64,000 bases of DNA, taken from the NCBI RefSeq assembly GCF_030944405.1, contig NZ_CP132339.1, positions 3,658,001 to 3,722,000 of the forward strand, in the 5' to 3' direction. Below are positions 17,368 through 26,725 of the stretch, piece by piece. Both the position numbers and the translations under genes were made by a program. This DNA is from Janthinobacterium sp. J1-1. GTDB taxonomy: Bacteria; Pseudomonadota; Gammaproteobacteria; Burkholderiales; Burkholderiaceae_D. Every line of letters starts with the position of its first letter. The first letter of the stretch is position 1. The notes under the pieces are model-generated. The model saw nothing but the letters and a program-made list of their open reading frames with translations. It made no database searches and was not told the origin of the DNA.

Positions 17368-20042
17368 CGCTGACCGGCGAGACAGCCAACAACAAAGTCT
17401 ACGACGGTTTGACGGCGGCCACGTTTACCGGCGGCACCCTGAGCGGCTTCGTCGGGTCGGAAACGGTCATCCTGGACAGCTTGGCCGGCAGCTTCGGCGA
17501 CAAGAACGCCGGCAACGGCAAGCCCGTGACGATCACCGGCGGCACCTTGAGCAACGGCAACGGCGGCGGCCTGTTCGTCAATTATTCGGTCGGCAGCGTC
17601 ACGGGCCTGTCCGCCAATATCGCGCAAAAAGCGCTGACGGTCAGCGGCGTCACGGTCGGCAGCAAGGCGTATGACGGCAACACGTCGGCGACGGTGACGG
17701 GCGGCACCTTGAGCGGCATGGTCAGCGGTGAAACGCTGGGCCTGTCCGGCCAGACGGGCGAGTTCAGCGACAAGAACGCGGCCAATGGCAAGACCGTGAC
17801 GGTAAGCGGCGCCACCCTGGTCAACGGCAGCGGCCTGGCCAGCAACTACACGGTCAGCAACGCCACCGGCGCGACCGGCAATATCACGCAAAAAGCGCTG
17901 ACGATCGACGGCGTGACGGCCGCCGACAAGGTTTACGATGGCAACACTGCGGCCACCTTGAGCGGCGGCGCTTTGACCGGCATGGCCGGTTCGGAAACGC
18001 TGGGCCTGTCGAGTCTGAGCGGTGTTTTCGGCGACCAGAACGCGGGCGCAAGCAAGGCCGTGACGGTGACCGGCGGCGCCTTGAGCGACGGCGGCAACGG
18101 CGGCCTGGCCAGCAACTATACGGTCGGCGCGGTGACCGGCGTGACGGCCAGCATCACGCAAAAAGCGCTGACGTTGAGCGGCCTGAGCGCCAGCGCCAAG
18201 GCGTATGACGGCAATGCCAATGCGACGCTCTCCGGCGGCACCCTGAGCGGCATGGTCGGCGGTGAAACGGTGACCGTGTCCGGCCAGAGCGGCGCGTTCA
18301 GCGACAAGAACGCCGCCACCGGCAAGACCGTGACGGTGTCCGGCGTGACGCTGGCCGACGGCAGCGGCCTGGCCAGCAATTATTCGGTGACCGCGCCGAC
18401 CGGCTTGACGGCCGACATCACGAAAAAAGCGCTGACGATCAGTGGCATCACGGCCGCCAACCGGGCCTACACCGGCACTACCACGGTCACCCTGGGCGGT
18501 ACCGTGATTCTCGACGGCCTGGTCGGTGCGGAAGGCGTCGGCGTCGGCGGCATGGTCGGTGTCTTTGCCGACAAGAACGTCGGCACCGGCAAGGCCGTCA
18601 CCATCACCGGCGCGGTCATGACCGTCGGCAGCAACGGCGGCCAGGCCAGCAACTACACGATCAGCAATCCGACCGGCGTGACGGCCAATATCAACAAGGC
18701 CACCATCACCTCGGTCACCAACATCGTGACCAACAGCAAGGTCTACGACGGCGGCTTGAACGCCACCGTCAATGCGGCTGGCGCCACGTTCAACGGCATC
18801 AAACTCAGCGACAGCCTGACGCTGAGCGCGACGACGTCCACGTTCGCCAACAAGAACGTCGGCAATGGCAAGACGGTGTCGATCAGCGGCATCACGCTGG
18901 GCGGCACCGACGCCGGCAACTACAACCTGGCCAGCAGCACCAGCAGCAGCACCGGCAATATCACGCCGAAAGCGCTGACAGTATCGGGCCTGACGGCCGG
19001 CACGCGCGCCTACGACGGCACGGCGACGGCGACCTTGAGCGGCGGCACCTTGAACGGCGTGATCAGCGGCGAAACGCTGGTGATCAACGGCGGCAGCGCT
19101 CTGTTCGCCGACAAGAACGTCGGCGCGGCCAAGACCGTCACGGTGTCCGGCGTCGGCCTGCTGGATGGCACGGGCCTGGCCAGCAATTACTCGGTGACCA
19201 ATCCGACCGGCGTCACCGGCGACATCACGCCCAAAGCGCTGACGGTGTCGGGCATGACGGCTGGCAGCAAGGTATATGACGGCTTGCTGGCGGCGACTCT
19301 TGCCGGCGGCAGTTTGAACGGCCTGGTCAGCGGTGAAACACTGGTCTTGTCCGGCGGCAGCGGCGTGTTCGGCGACAGGAACGCCGGCGCGGCCAAGGCC
19401 GTCACCATCAGCGGCGTCGGCTTGCTGGATGGCACTGGCCTGGCAAGCAACTACTCGGTGACCAGTCCGACCGGCGTGACCGGCACGATCACGCAAAAAG
19501 CGCTGACGCTATCGGGTACGCTGTCGGCCAGCGACAAGGTCTATGACGGCTTGACTGCGGCCGCCATTTCCGGCGGCGCCGTCAGCGGCTTCGTCGGCAC
19601 CGAAACGGTCAGCCTGTCCGGCTTGTCCGGCGCGTTTGCCGACAAGAATGCCGGCAACGCCAAGGCCGTGACGGTTTCCGGCGCCACCTTGGCCGACGGC
19701 AGCAACGGCGGCCTGGCCAGCAACTATTCGGTCGGCGCCAGCGCCAGCCTGACAGCCAGCATCACGCAAAAAGCGCTGACGATCACCGGCGCGACGGCGG
19801 CCAACCGGCTCTATGACGGCACGCTCAATGCGAGCATCAGCGGCGGCGCCTTGAACGGCCTGGTCGGTTCGGAAACGGTCGGCCTGGCCACCTTGTCCGG
19901 CGCGTTCGTCGACAAGAACGTCGGCACCGCCAAGGCGGTCACCGTCAGCGGCGCGGGCTTGACGGATGGCGGCAATGGCGGCCTGGCGGCCTGGCGGCCA
20001 ACTACACGGTCGCCATGCCGAGCGGCCTGGTCGCCAACGTGA
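17361..20042 (+). CDS. Exoprotein fragment 3: ten YDG repeats
   Basis: Real coding sequence in this frame starts just after the 8-bp duplication (about 17306, NYRISNTVAPANVTKKVLTL). It encodes ten consecutive YDG repeats of about 87-90 residues. Each has K.YDG, a TL.GGTL.G.V..ET segment, FADKNAG..KAVTV and LASNYSV..PTG...I..KALT. One unit has YTG instead of YDG (near 18470), and one is of the variant VNAAGATFNGI type (near 18720-18960). The register is lost again at 19985-19992. Such repeats are found in bacterial surface adhesins and filamentous haemagglutinin-like exoproteins. Confidence 0.82.
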   Translation: MLTLTGETANNKVYDGLTAATFTGGTLSGFVGSETVILDSLAGSFGDKNAGNGKPVTITGGTLSNGNGGGLFVNYSVGSVTGLSANIAQKALTVSGVTVGSKAYDGNTSATVTGGTLSGMVSGETLGLSGQTGEFSDKNAANGKTVTVSGATLVNGSGLASNYTVSNATGATGNITQKALTIDGVTAADKVYDGNTAATLSGGALTGMAGSETLGLSSLSGVFGDQNAGASKAVTVTGGALSDGGNGGLASNYTVGAVTGVTASITQKALTLSGLSASAKAYDGNANATLSGGTLSGMVGGETVTVSGQSGAFSDKNAATGKTVTVSGVTLADGSGLASNYSVTAPTGLTADITKKALTISGITAANRAYTGTTTVTLGGTVILDGLVGAEGVGVGGMVGVFADKNVGTGKAVTITGAVMTVGSNGGQASNYTISNPTGVTANINKATITSVTNIVTNSKVYDGGLNATVNAAGATFNGIKLSDSLTLSATTSTFANKNVGNGKTVSISGITLGGTDAGNYNLASSTSSSTGNITPKALTVSGLTAGTRAYDGTATATLSGGTLNGVISGETLVINGGSALFADKNVGAAKTVTVSGVGLLDGTGLASNYSVTNPTGVTGDITPKALTVSGMTAGSKVYDGLLAATLAGGSLNGLVSGETLVLSGGSGVFGDRNAGAAKAVTISGVGLLDGTGLASNYSVTSPTGVTGTITQKALTLSGTLSASDKVYDGLTAAAISGGAVSGFVGTETVSLSGLSGAFADKNAGNAKAVTVSGATLADGSNGGLASNYSVGASASLTASITQKALTITGATAANRLYDGTLNASISGGALNGLVGSETVGLATLSGAFVDKNVGTAKAVTVSGAGLTDGGNGGLAAWRPTTRSPCRAAWSPT
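19977..20000 (+). repeat. Second identical tandem 8-bp repeat causing a frameshift
   Basis: The same 24 bases as at 17290-17313 recur here, 2,687 bases away. Again loss of one 8-base unit restores G-G-L-A-A-N-Y and joins the upstream and downstream reading frames. Confidence 0.85.
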
Positions 20043-23000
20043 CGAAGGCGACCATCGGCAGCTTGAGCAATATCACGACGGTCGACAAAGTATACGATGC
20101 CAGCACCAAAGCGACCGTCAGCGGCGCGACGTTCAACGGCATGGTCAGCGGCGACAGCCTGTCGCTGAGCGGCAGCGCCGTGTTCGCCGACAAGAACGTC
20201 GGCACGGCCAAGGCGGCCACCATCAGCGCCCTGACGCTGGGCGGCCTGGATGCCGCCAACTACAACCTGACACCGACGACCGGCAGCGGCACCGGCAATA
20301 TCACGCCGAAAGCGATCACCGTGATTAACATGACGGCGCTCAACAAGGTCTACGATGGCAATACCAAGGCGACCTTGTCGGGCGGTTCGCTGAGCGGCCT
20401 GGTCGGCTCGGAAACCCTGGGTTTGAGCGGCTTGACAGCCAGTTTCGCCGACAAGAACGCCGGCAACACCAAGACAGTGACGGCGAGCGGTTCGGTGCTC
20501 GTCAACGGCAGCAACGGCGGCCTGGCCAGCAATTATTCGGTCACCGACCCAACCGGCTTGACGGCCAATATCACCCAAAAAGCGTTGACGGTGACGGGCA
20601 TGACGGCCGGCACCCGGGTGTATGACGGCACGACGGCGGCGACGTTGTCCGGCGGCGCCTTGTCCGGTCTGGTCAGCGGTGAAACGCTGGTGCTCAACGG
20701 CGGCAGCGGTGTGTTCGGCGACAAGAACGCTGGCGCGGCCAAGGCCGTCACGGTCAGTGGCGTCAGCCTGGGCAATGGCACCGGCCTGGCCGGCAATTAC
20801 ACGGTCGCCAATCCGACCGGCGTGACCGGCACGATCACGCAAAAAACGTTGACGGTCAGCGGTGCGACGGCGGGCAACAAGGATTACGACGGCAGCACCA
20901 AGGCCATGTTGTCGGGCGGCACGCTCGATGGCTTGATCGTCGGCGAAACCTTGACACTGGCCGGCGCGTTCGCCGACAAGAATGTCGCGTCCGACAAGTT
21001 GGTCACGGTCAGTGTCAACAACGGCAGCGGTCTGGCCGGCAACTACGCGCTCAGCAACCCGACCGGTCTGACAGCGACCATCACACCCAAAGCCGTCAGC
21101 GTCAGCGGCGCGACGGCGGGCAACAAGGTCTATGATGGCAGCATGACGGCCACGTTGTCGGGCGGCACGCTCGATGGCTTGATCGTTGGCGAAACCTTGA
21201 CGCTGGCCGGCGCGTTCGTCGACAAGAATGCCGCGTCCAGCAAAGCGGTGACGGTCAGTGTCGGCGACGGCAGCGGCCTGGCCGGCAACTACGCGCTCAG
21301 CAACCCGACCGGTCTGACAGCGACCATCGCGCCCAAAGCGTTGAGCGTGACCGGCATCACGGCCGGCAACAAAATCTACGATGGCAAGACGACTGCCAGC
21401 GTGAACACCCTTGGTGCGACGTTCGACGGCATGGTGGCCGACGACAAGCTGACAGCTTCCGCCAATGGCGTGTTTGCCGACAAGAATGCAGCGACGGATA
21501 AAACCGTCACCATCAGCGGCATCGCGCTGGGCGGTGCGGATGCGGGCAATTACAAGCTCGCCAGCACTAGCGCCACCAGCAAGGCCGATATTACGGTCAA
21601 GGCCCTGACGCTGAGCGGTTTGACGGCGGACAGTAAAACCTATGACGGCACCAAAACGGCAGCCGTCAACACCGCCGGCGCCAGGTTCGACGGCATCGTC
21701 AGCGGCGATGCACTGACGGTCGGCGCGAGCGCCGAATTCAGCGACAAGAACGCCGCGACGGGCAAAACCGTCACCCTCAGCGGCATCGCGCTGGGTGGCG
21801 CGGATGCCGGCAATTACAAGCTTGACAGCGCCAGCACCAGCGCCACCACCAAGGCCGATATTACGGCCAGGGGCCTGGCGCTGAGCGGTTTGACGGCCGA
21901 CAGCAAAACCTATGACGGCAGCAAAACGGCAGTGGTCAACACCGCTGGCGCCAGGTTCGACGGCATCGTCAGCGGCGATGCACTGACGGCCGGCGCGAGC
22001 GCCGAGTTCAGCGACAAGAACGCTGCCAGCGGCAAAACCGTCACCCTCAGCGGCATCGCGCTGGGCGGCGCGGATGCCGGCAATTACAAGCTCGACAGCG
22101 CCAGCAGCAGCGCCACCACCAAGGCCGATATAACGGCCAAGACGCTGACGCTGAGCGGTTTGACGGCCGACAGCAAAACCTATGACGGCACCAAAACGGC
22201 AGCCGTCAATACGGCTGGCGCCAGGTTCGACGGCATCGTCAGCGGCGATGCACTGACGGCCGGCGCGAACGCCGATTTCAGCGACAAGAACGCCGCGACG
22301 GGCAAAACCGTCACCATCAGCGGCATCGCGCTGGGTGGCGCGGATGCCGGCAATTACAAGCTCGACAGCGCCAGCAGCAGCGCCACCACCAAGGCCGATA
22401 TAACGGCCAAGACGCTGACGCTGAGCGGTTTGACGGCCGACAGCAAAACCTATGACGGCATCAAAACGGCAGCCGTAAATACAGCTGGTGCCAAGTTCGA
22501 CGGCATCGTCAGCGGCGATACACTGACGGCTGGCGCCAGCGCCGAGTTCAGCGACAAGAACGCTGCCAGCGGCAAAACCGTCACCATCAGCGGTATCGCG
22601 CTGGGCGGCGCGGATGCCGGCAATTACAAGCTCGACAGCACCAGCGCCACCACCAGGGCCGATATTACGGCCAGGGGCCTGGCGCTGAGCGGTTTGACGG
22701 CCGACAGCAAAACCTATGACGGCACCAAAACGGCAGCCGTCAATACGGCTGGCGCCAGGTTCGACGGCATCGTCAGCGGCGATGCACTGACGGCTGGCGC
22801 GAGCGCCGAATTCAGCGACAAGAACGCGGCGACGGGTAAAACTGTCACCATCAGCGGCATCGCGCTGGGCGGCGCGGATGCCGGCAATTACAAGCTCGAC
22901 AGCACCAGCGCCACCACCAGGGCCGATATTACGGCCAAGGTCCTGACGCTGAGCGGTTTGACGGCGGACAGCAAAACCTATGACGGCACCAAAGCGGCAG

Positions 23001-26000
23001 TGGTCAACACCGTTGGCGCCAGGTTCGACGGCATCGTCAGCGGCGATGTACTGACGGCCGGCGCGAGCGCCGAGTTCAGCGACAAGAACGCTGCCAGCGG
23101 CAAAACCGTCACCCTCAGCGGCATCGCGCTGGGTGGTACGGATGCAGGTAATTACAAGCTCGACAGCACCAGCGCCACCACCAAGGCCAATATTACAGCC
23201 AGGGTCCTGACGCTGAGCGGTTTGACGGCCGACAGCAAAACCTATGACGGCACCAAAGCGGCAGTGGTTAACACCGCTGGCGCCAAGTTCGACGGCATCG
23301 TCAGCGGCGACGCACTGACGGCCGGCGCGAGCGCCGAGTTCAGCGACAAGAACGCCGCCAGCGGCAAAACCGTCACCCTCAGCGGCATCGCGCTGGGCGG
23401 CGCGGATGCCGGCAATTACAAGCTTGACAGCGCCAGCAGCAGCGCCACCACCAAGGCCGATATTACGGCCAGGGGCCTGACGCTGAGCGGTTTGACGGCC
23501 GACAGCAAAACCTATGACGGCAGCAAAACGGCAGTGGTCAACACCGCTGGCGCCAGGTTCGACGGCATCGTCAGCGGCGATGCACTGACGGCCGGCGCGA
23601 GCGCCGAGTTCAGCGACAAGAACGCCGCGACGGGCAAAACCGTCACCATCAGCGGTATCGCGCTGGGCGGCGCGGATGCCGGCAATTACAAGCTCGACAG
23701 CACCAGCGCCAGCGCCACGGCTGATATCACGGCCAAGGCCCTGACGATCAATGGTCAGGTTGCCGGTAACAAGGTCTACGACGGCAACACGCAAGCGACG
23801 CTGTCGGGCGGAACTTTGAGCGGCCTGATCGGCTCGGAAACGCTGGGCATCGCCGGTCAAAGCGCGACGTTCAATGACAAGAACGCCGCCAGCCGCAAAA
23901 CTGTGACGGTGACCGGCACGACGCTGGTCGATGGCACGGGCTCGGCCAGCAATTATTCGGTGGACAACCCGACCGGCCTGAGCGCGTCGATCACGCAAAA
24001 AGCGCTGACGGTCACCGGCCAGCTGGCTGGCAACAAGGTCTACGATGGCAATGTGCAAGCGACGCTGTCGGGTGGCGCGTTGACGGGCCTGGTTGGCTCT
24101 GAAACGCTGGTCATTGGCGGTCAGACCGCAGTGTTCGGCGACCAGAACGCCGCCAACGGCAAGACGGTCACGGTGACGGGCACGACACTGGGCGATACAG
24201 CCAATGGCCTCGCCAGCAATTATTCTGTCAGCAATCCGACCGGATTGACGGCGTCGATCACGCAAAAAGCGTTGACGGTGACTAGTCAACTGGCCGGCAA
24301 CAAGGTCTACGACGGTAATGCGGCAGCAACATTGTCGGGCGGCACATTGAATGGCCTCATCGGCTTGGAAACGCTGGGCATCGCCGGTCAGACGGCAGTG
24401 TTCAGCGACAAGAACGCGGCCAATGGCAAGACCGTGACGGTCACCGGCACGACCCTGGTCGATACCTCCACGGGCCTGGCATCGAACTACTCGGTCAGCA
24501 ACCCGACCGGCTTGACGGCCAGCATTACGGCCAAGGCCTTGACGGTGACCGGCCAACTGGCGGGCAATAAAGTCTATGACGGCAATACCGCGGCGCAATT
24601 GTCCGGTGGCACCCTGAGTGGCCTGGTCGCTGGCGAGACCCTGGTGATCGGTGGCCAGAACGCGACGTTTGCCGACAAGAATGCCGGCACCGCCAAGGCC
24701 GTGACGGTGACGGGCACGACCCTGGTCGATACCGCCAACGGCCTGGCCAGCAACTATACGGTCAGCAACCCGACCGGCCTGACGGCCAGCATCACGGCCA
24801 AGGCCCTGACGGTGACCGGTCAACTGGCGGGCAATAAAGTCTATGACGGCAATGCGCAAGCCAGCCTGTCCGGCGGCGCATTGAGCGGCCTGGTGGCGGG
24901 CGAAACGCTGGGCTTTGGTGGTCAAAACGCCGTGTTCAGCGACAAGAACGCGGCCAATGGCAAGACGGTGACGGTCACCGGCACCACCCTGGTCGATACC
25001 GCCACCGGCCTGGCCAGCAACTATACGGTCAGCAACCCGACCGGCTTGACGGCCAGCATCACGGCCAAGGCTTTGATGGTCACGGGCCAACTGGCGGGCA
25101 ATAAAGTCTATGACGGCAATGCGCAAGCCAGCCTGTCCGGCGGCGCCTTGAGCGGGCTGGTGGCCGGTGAAACGCTGGGCTTTGGCGGCCAGAACGCCGT
25201 CTTCAGCGACAAGAACGCGGCCAATGGCAAGACCGTGACGGTGACTGGCACCACCCTGCTCGATACCGCCAACGGCCTGGCCAGCAACTATACGGTCAGC
25301 AACCCGACCGGCCTGACGGCCAGCATTACGGCCAAGGCCCTGACGGTGACGGGCCAGCTGGCCGGCAACAAGGTCTATGACGGCACGGCGCAAGCCAGCC
25401 TGTCTGGCGGCGCCTTGAGCGGCCTGGTCGCTGGTGAAACCCTGGTGATCGGTGGCCAGAACGCAACGTTTGCCGACAAGAACGCCGGCACGGCCAAGGC
25501 CGTCACGGTGACGGGCACGACCCTGGTCGACACTAGCACCGGCCTGGCCCGCAACTATACGGTCAGCAATCCGACCGGCCTGACGGCCAGCATCACGCCG
25601 AAAGCCCTGACGGTGGCCGGTCAATTGGCCACCAACAAGGTGTATGACGGCACCACGGCGGCGCCATTGTCCGGCGGCGTGCTGGCGGGCCTGGTGGCGG
25701 GCGAAAGCCTGGGCCTGGCGGGTCAGACGGCGAAGTTTGCCGACAAGAACGCGGCCACCGCCAAGGCGGTGACGGTGACCGGCACGACGCTGGTCGATAC
25801 CAGCACCGGCCTGGCCAGCAACTATACGATCAGCAATCCGACCGGCTTGACGGCCAGCATCACGCCGGCCAGCCTGCTGGTGCGCGCCACGGGAGCCGCG
25901 TCGCGCGTGTATGACACCACCACCAACGCCAGCGTGACCCTGGGCGACAACCGTATCGCCGGCGACGTGCTGACCATCAGCAACAGCGGCGCCAGCTTTG

Positions 26001-26662
26001 CCGACAAGAACGCCGGCACCAACAAGACGGTGACGGTGAACGGCATTGCGCTCGGCGGCGCGGATGCGGGCAACTATATTGTCAACACGACGGCGACCAC
26101 CACGGCCAGCATCACGCAGGCGGCGCTGGGTGTCAAAGTGGACAATGCCGAGAAAGACCAGGGCCGCGCCAACCCGGCCTTCACGGCCAGCTACACGGGC
26201 TTGCTGGGCGGCGACACACTGGCGAACGAAGTCAGCGGCAACCTGGCGTTCACCACGCCGGCGACCACCGGCTCGCCATCGGGCAGCTATGTGGTGTCGG
26301 CGGCCGGCCAGGCATCGACCAACTATGCGCTGACCTACACGCCGGGCGTGCTGACGGTCAATCCGACCGAAGCGCTGCAAAGCGCGGTGGCCAGCGTGAT
26401 CGCGGCGGTCAATGTGGCGCCATCGCAAGGCAATATGGTGCAGGCCGAGGTGGTGGCGAAAGGGGAAACCGTCACCAGCAAGGAGGACGCGGTGCAGGTG
26501 GCGGTGGAGGGCAGCCAGCCGCAGCAGCAGGGCAGCGCGCCGGTGGTGCAGACGACGGCCTCGGTGAACAGCAATGTGTTGCCGGGCTTGCGCCTGAATG
26601 TGATCGATACGGGCCTGCGGCTGCCGGTGGGCACAGGCAACAGCAGCGTCGAAAGCGAGTAA
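20015..26662 (+). CDS. Exoprotein fragment 4: about 23 YDG repeats and C-terminal MBG-like domain
   Basis: This is the longest open segment, about 2,215 residues, entirely made of YDG repeats until about 26120. Repeats at 20040-21600 are divergent. Those at 21611-23746 are eight nearly identical LTADSKTYDG units, and those at 23750-25870 are eight QLAGNKVYDG-type units. One last variant unit (RVYDTTTNASVTLGDN) is followed by an MBG-type domain (VDNAEKDQGRANPAFTASYT, ALTYTPGVLTVNPTE). The C-terminal 100 residues are glutamine- and valine-rich and end in LRLPVGTGNSSVESE. No autotransporter barrel or anchor is present, which fits release by two-partner secretion. Confidence 0.85.
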   Translation: MPSGLVANVTKATIGSLSNITTVDKVYDASTKATVSGATFNGMVSGDSLSLSGSAVFADKNVGTAKAATISALTLGGLDAANYNLTPTTGSGTGNITPKAITVINMTALNKVYDGNTKATLSGGSLSGLVGSETLGLSGLTASFADKNAGNTKTVTASGSVLVNGSNGGLASNYSVTDPTGLTANITQKALTVTGMTAGTRVYDGTTAATLSGGALSGLVSGETLVLNGGSGVFGDKNAGAAKAVTVSGVSLGNGTGLAGNYTVANPTGVTGTITQKTLTVSGATAGNKDYDGSTKAMLSGGTLDGLIVGETLTLAGAFADKNVASDKLVTVSVNNGSGLAGNYALSNPTGLTATITPKAVSVSGATAGNKVYDGSMTATLSGGTLDGLIVGETLTLAGAFVDKNAASSKAVTVSVGDGSGLAGNYALSNPTGLTATIAPKALSVTGITAGNKIYDGKTTASVNTLGATFDGMVADDKLTASANGVFADKNAATDKTVTISGIALGGADAGNYKLASTSATSKADITVKALTLSGLTADSKTYDGTKTAAVNTAGARFDGIVSGDALTVGASAEFSDKNAATGKTVTLSGIALGGADAGNYKLDSASTSATTKADITARGLALSGLTADSKTYDGSKTAVVNTAGARFDGIVSGDALTAGASAEFSDKNAASGKTVTLSGIALGGADAGNYKLDSASSSATTKADITAKTLTLSGLTADSKTYDGTKTAAVNTAGARFDGIVSGDALTAGANADFSDKNAATGKTVTISGIALGGADAGNYKLDSASSSATTKADITAKTLTLSGLTADSKTYDGIKTAAVNTAGAKFDGIVSGDTLTAGASAEFSDKNAASGKTVTISGIALGGADAGNYKLDSTSATTRADITARGLALSGLTADSKTYDGTKTAAVNTAGARFDGIVSGDALTAGASAEFSDKNAATGKTVTISGIALGGADAGNYKLDSTSATTRADITAKVLTLSGLTADSKTYDGTKAAVVNTVGARFDGIVSGDVLTAGASAEFSDKNAASGKTVTLSGIALGGTDAGNYKLDSTSATTKANITARVLTLSGLTADSKTYDGTKAAVVNTAGAKFDGIVSGDALTAGASAEFSDKNAASGKTVTLSGIALGGADAGNYKLDSASSSATTKADITARGLTLSGLTADSKTYDGSKTAVVNTAGARFDGIVSGDALTAGASAEFSDKNAATGKTVTISGIALGGADAGNYKLDSTSASATADITAKALTINGQVAGNKVYDGNTQATLSGGTLSGLIGSETLGIAGQSATFNDKNAASRKTVTVTGTTLVDGTGSASNYSVDNPTGLSASITQKALTVTGQLAGNKVYDGNVQATLSGGALTGLVGSETLVIGGQTAVFGDQNAANGKTVTVTGTTLGDTANGLASNYSVSNPTGLTASITQKALTVTSQLAGNKVYDGNAAATLSGGTLNGLIGLETLGIAGQTAVFSDKNAANGKTVTVTGTTLVDTSTGLASNYSVSNPTGLTASITAKALTVTGQLAGNKVYDGNTAAQLSGGTLSGLVAGETLVIGGQNATFADKNAGTAKAVTVTGTTLVDTANGLASNYTVSNPTGLTASITAKALTVTGQLAGNKVYDGNAQASLSGGALSGLVAGETLGFGGQNAVFSDKNAANGKTVTVTGTTLVDTATGLASNYTVSNPTGLTASITAKALMVTGQLAGNKVYDGNAQASLSGGALSGLVAGETLGFGGQNAVFSDKNAANGKTVTVTGTTLLDTANGLASNYTVSNPTGLTASITAKALTVTGQLAGNKVYDGTAQASLSGGALSGLVAGETLVIGGQNATFADKNAGTAKAVTVTGTTLVDTSTGLARNYTVSNPTGLTASITPKALTVAGQLATNKVYDGTTAAPLSGGVLAGLVAGESLGLAGQTAKFADKNAATAKAVTVTGTTLVDTSTGLASNYTISNPTGLTASITPASLLVRATGAASRVYDTTTNASVTLGDNRIAGDVLTISNSGASFADKNAGTNKTVTVNGIALGGADAGNYIVNTTATTTASITQAALGVKVDNAEKDQGRANPAFTASYTGLLGGDTLANEVSGNLAFTTPATTGSPSGSYVVSAAGQASTNYALTYTPGVLTVNPTEALQSAVASVIAAVNVAPSQGNMVQAEVVAKGETVTSKEDAVQVAVEGSQPQQQGSAPVVQTTASVNSNVLPGLRLNVIDTGLRLPVGTGNSSVESE
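21611..23746 (+). repeat. Eight near-identical YDG units of 264 or 270 bp
   Basis: Units start at 21611, 21881, 22151, 22421, 22685, 22949, 23213 and 23483. Lengths are 270, 270, 270, 264, 264, 264, 270 and 264 bases. The 6-base difference is the presence or absence of two residues in the TSASTSATT/STSATT linker. Differences between units are scattered single bases, often shared by non-adjacent units, which suggests recombination or gene conversion. Confidence 0.9.
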
Positions 26663-26725
26663 CAAGGCCGGTCAACACCGTCGCGCGGCAGGGCAGGCGT
26701 CCCAGGGCTGGCCGGGCTGCCTGCT

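Larger units (their letters stand above)
16831..26118 (+). repeat. Array of about 35 YDG-domain coding repeats
   Basis: Each unit is about 260-275 bases and carries YDG, DKNA and NY landmarks at fixed spacing. Similarity rises towards the 3' half, where two blocks of eight units are nearly identical. The count of 35 was made by eye from YDG-type motifs. Confidence 0.85.
13007..26662 (+). other. Single giant TpsA-type YDG-repeat exoprotein locus split by three frameshifts
   Basis: Four consecutive plus-strand reading frames (13007-14839, 14836-17367, 17361-20042, 20015-26662) encode contiguous parts of one protein of about 4,550 residues. The shifts are one lost base near 14789-14798 and one extra 8-base unit at each of 17290-17313 and 19977-20000. 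Their sum is +15, so the last segment returns to the starting frame. Restoring the three sites gives an uninterrupted protein: signal peptide, TPS haemagglutination domain, GLUG motifs, about 35 YDG domains and an MBG-like end domain. As written, only the first 610 residues would be made from the start codon. True frameshifts, phase variation and sequencing or assembly error are all possible. Confidence 0.85.

Noticed and set aside
15298..19496. Further long minus-strand frames (15298-16866 and 17130-19496) opposite the exoprotein
   Set aside because: Same cause as above. They break at exactly the places where the sense gene is frameshifted and encode no recognisable protein.
21611..23746. 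Regular repeats considered as a CRISPR array
   Set aside because: Units are 264-270 bases, lie in frame within a coding sequence, and lack unique spacers between short repeats. No cas gene is present.
13007..26662. Programmed ribosomal frameshifting in the exoprotein
   Set aside because: The junctions require shifts of 8 bases at tandem repeats and one base at a non-slippery sequence. None has a typical slippery heptamer, so repeat-number change or sequence error is a better explanation.
19811..26665. A minus-strand reading frame of about 2,284 codons opposite the YDG repeats
   Set aside because: It is the shadow of the repetitive, GC-biased plus-strand gene: the product is a low-complexity repeat of R, A, Q, G and D with no domain, and the frame persists only because the underlying repeat has a constant period divisible by three.
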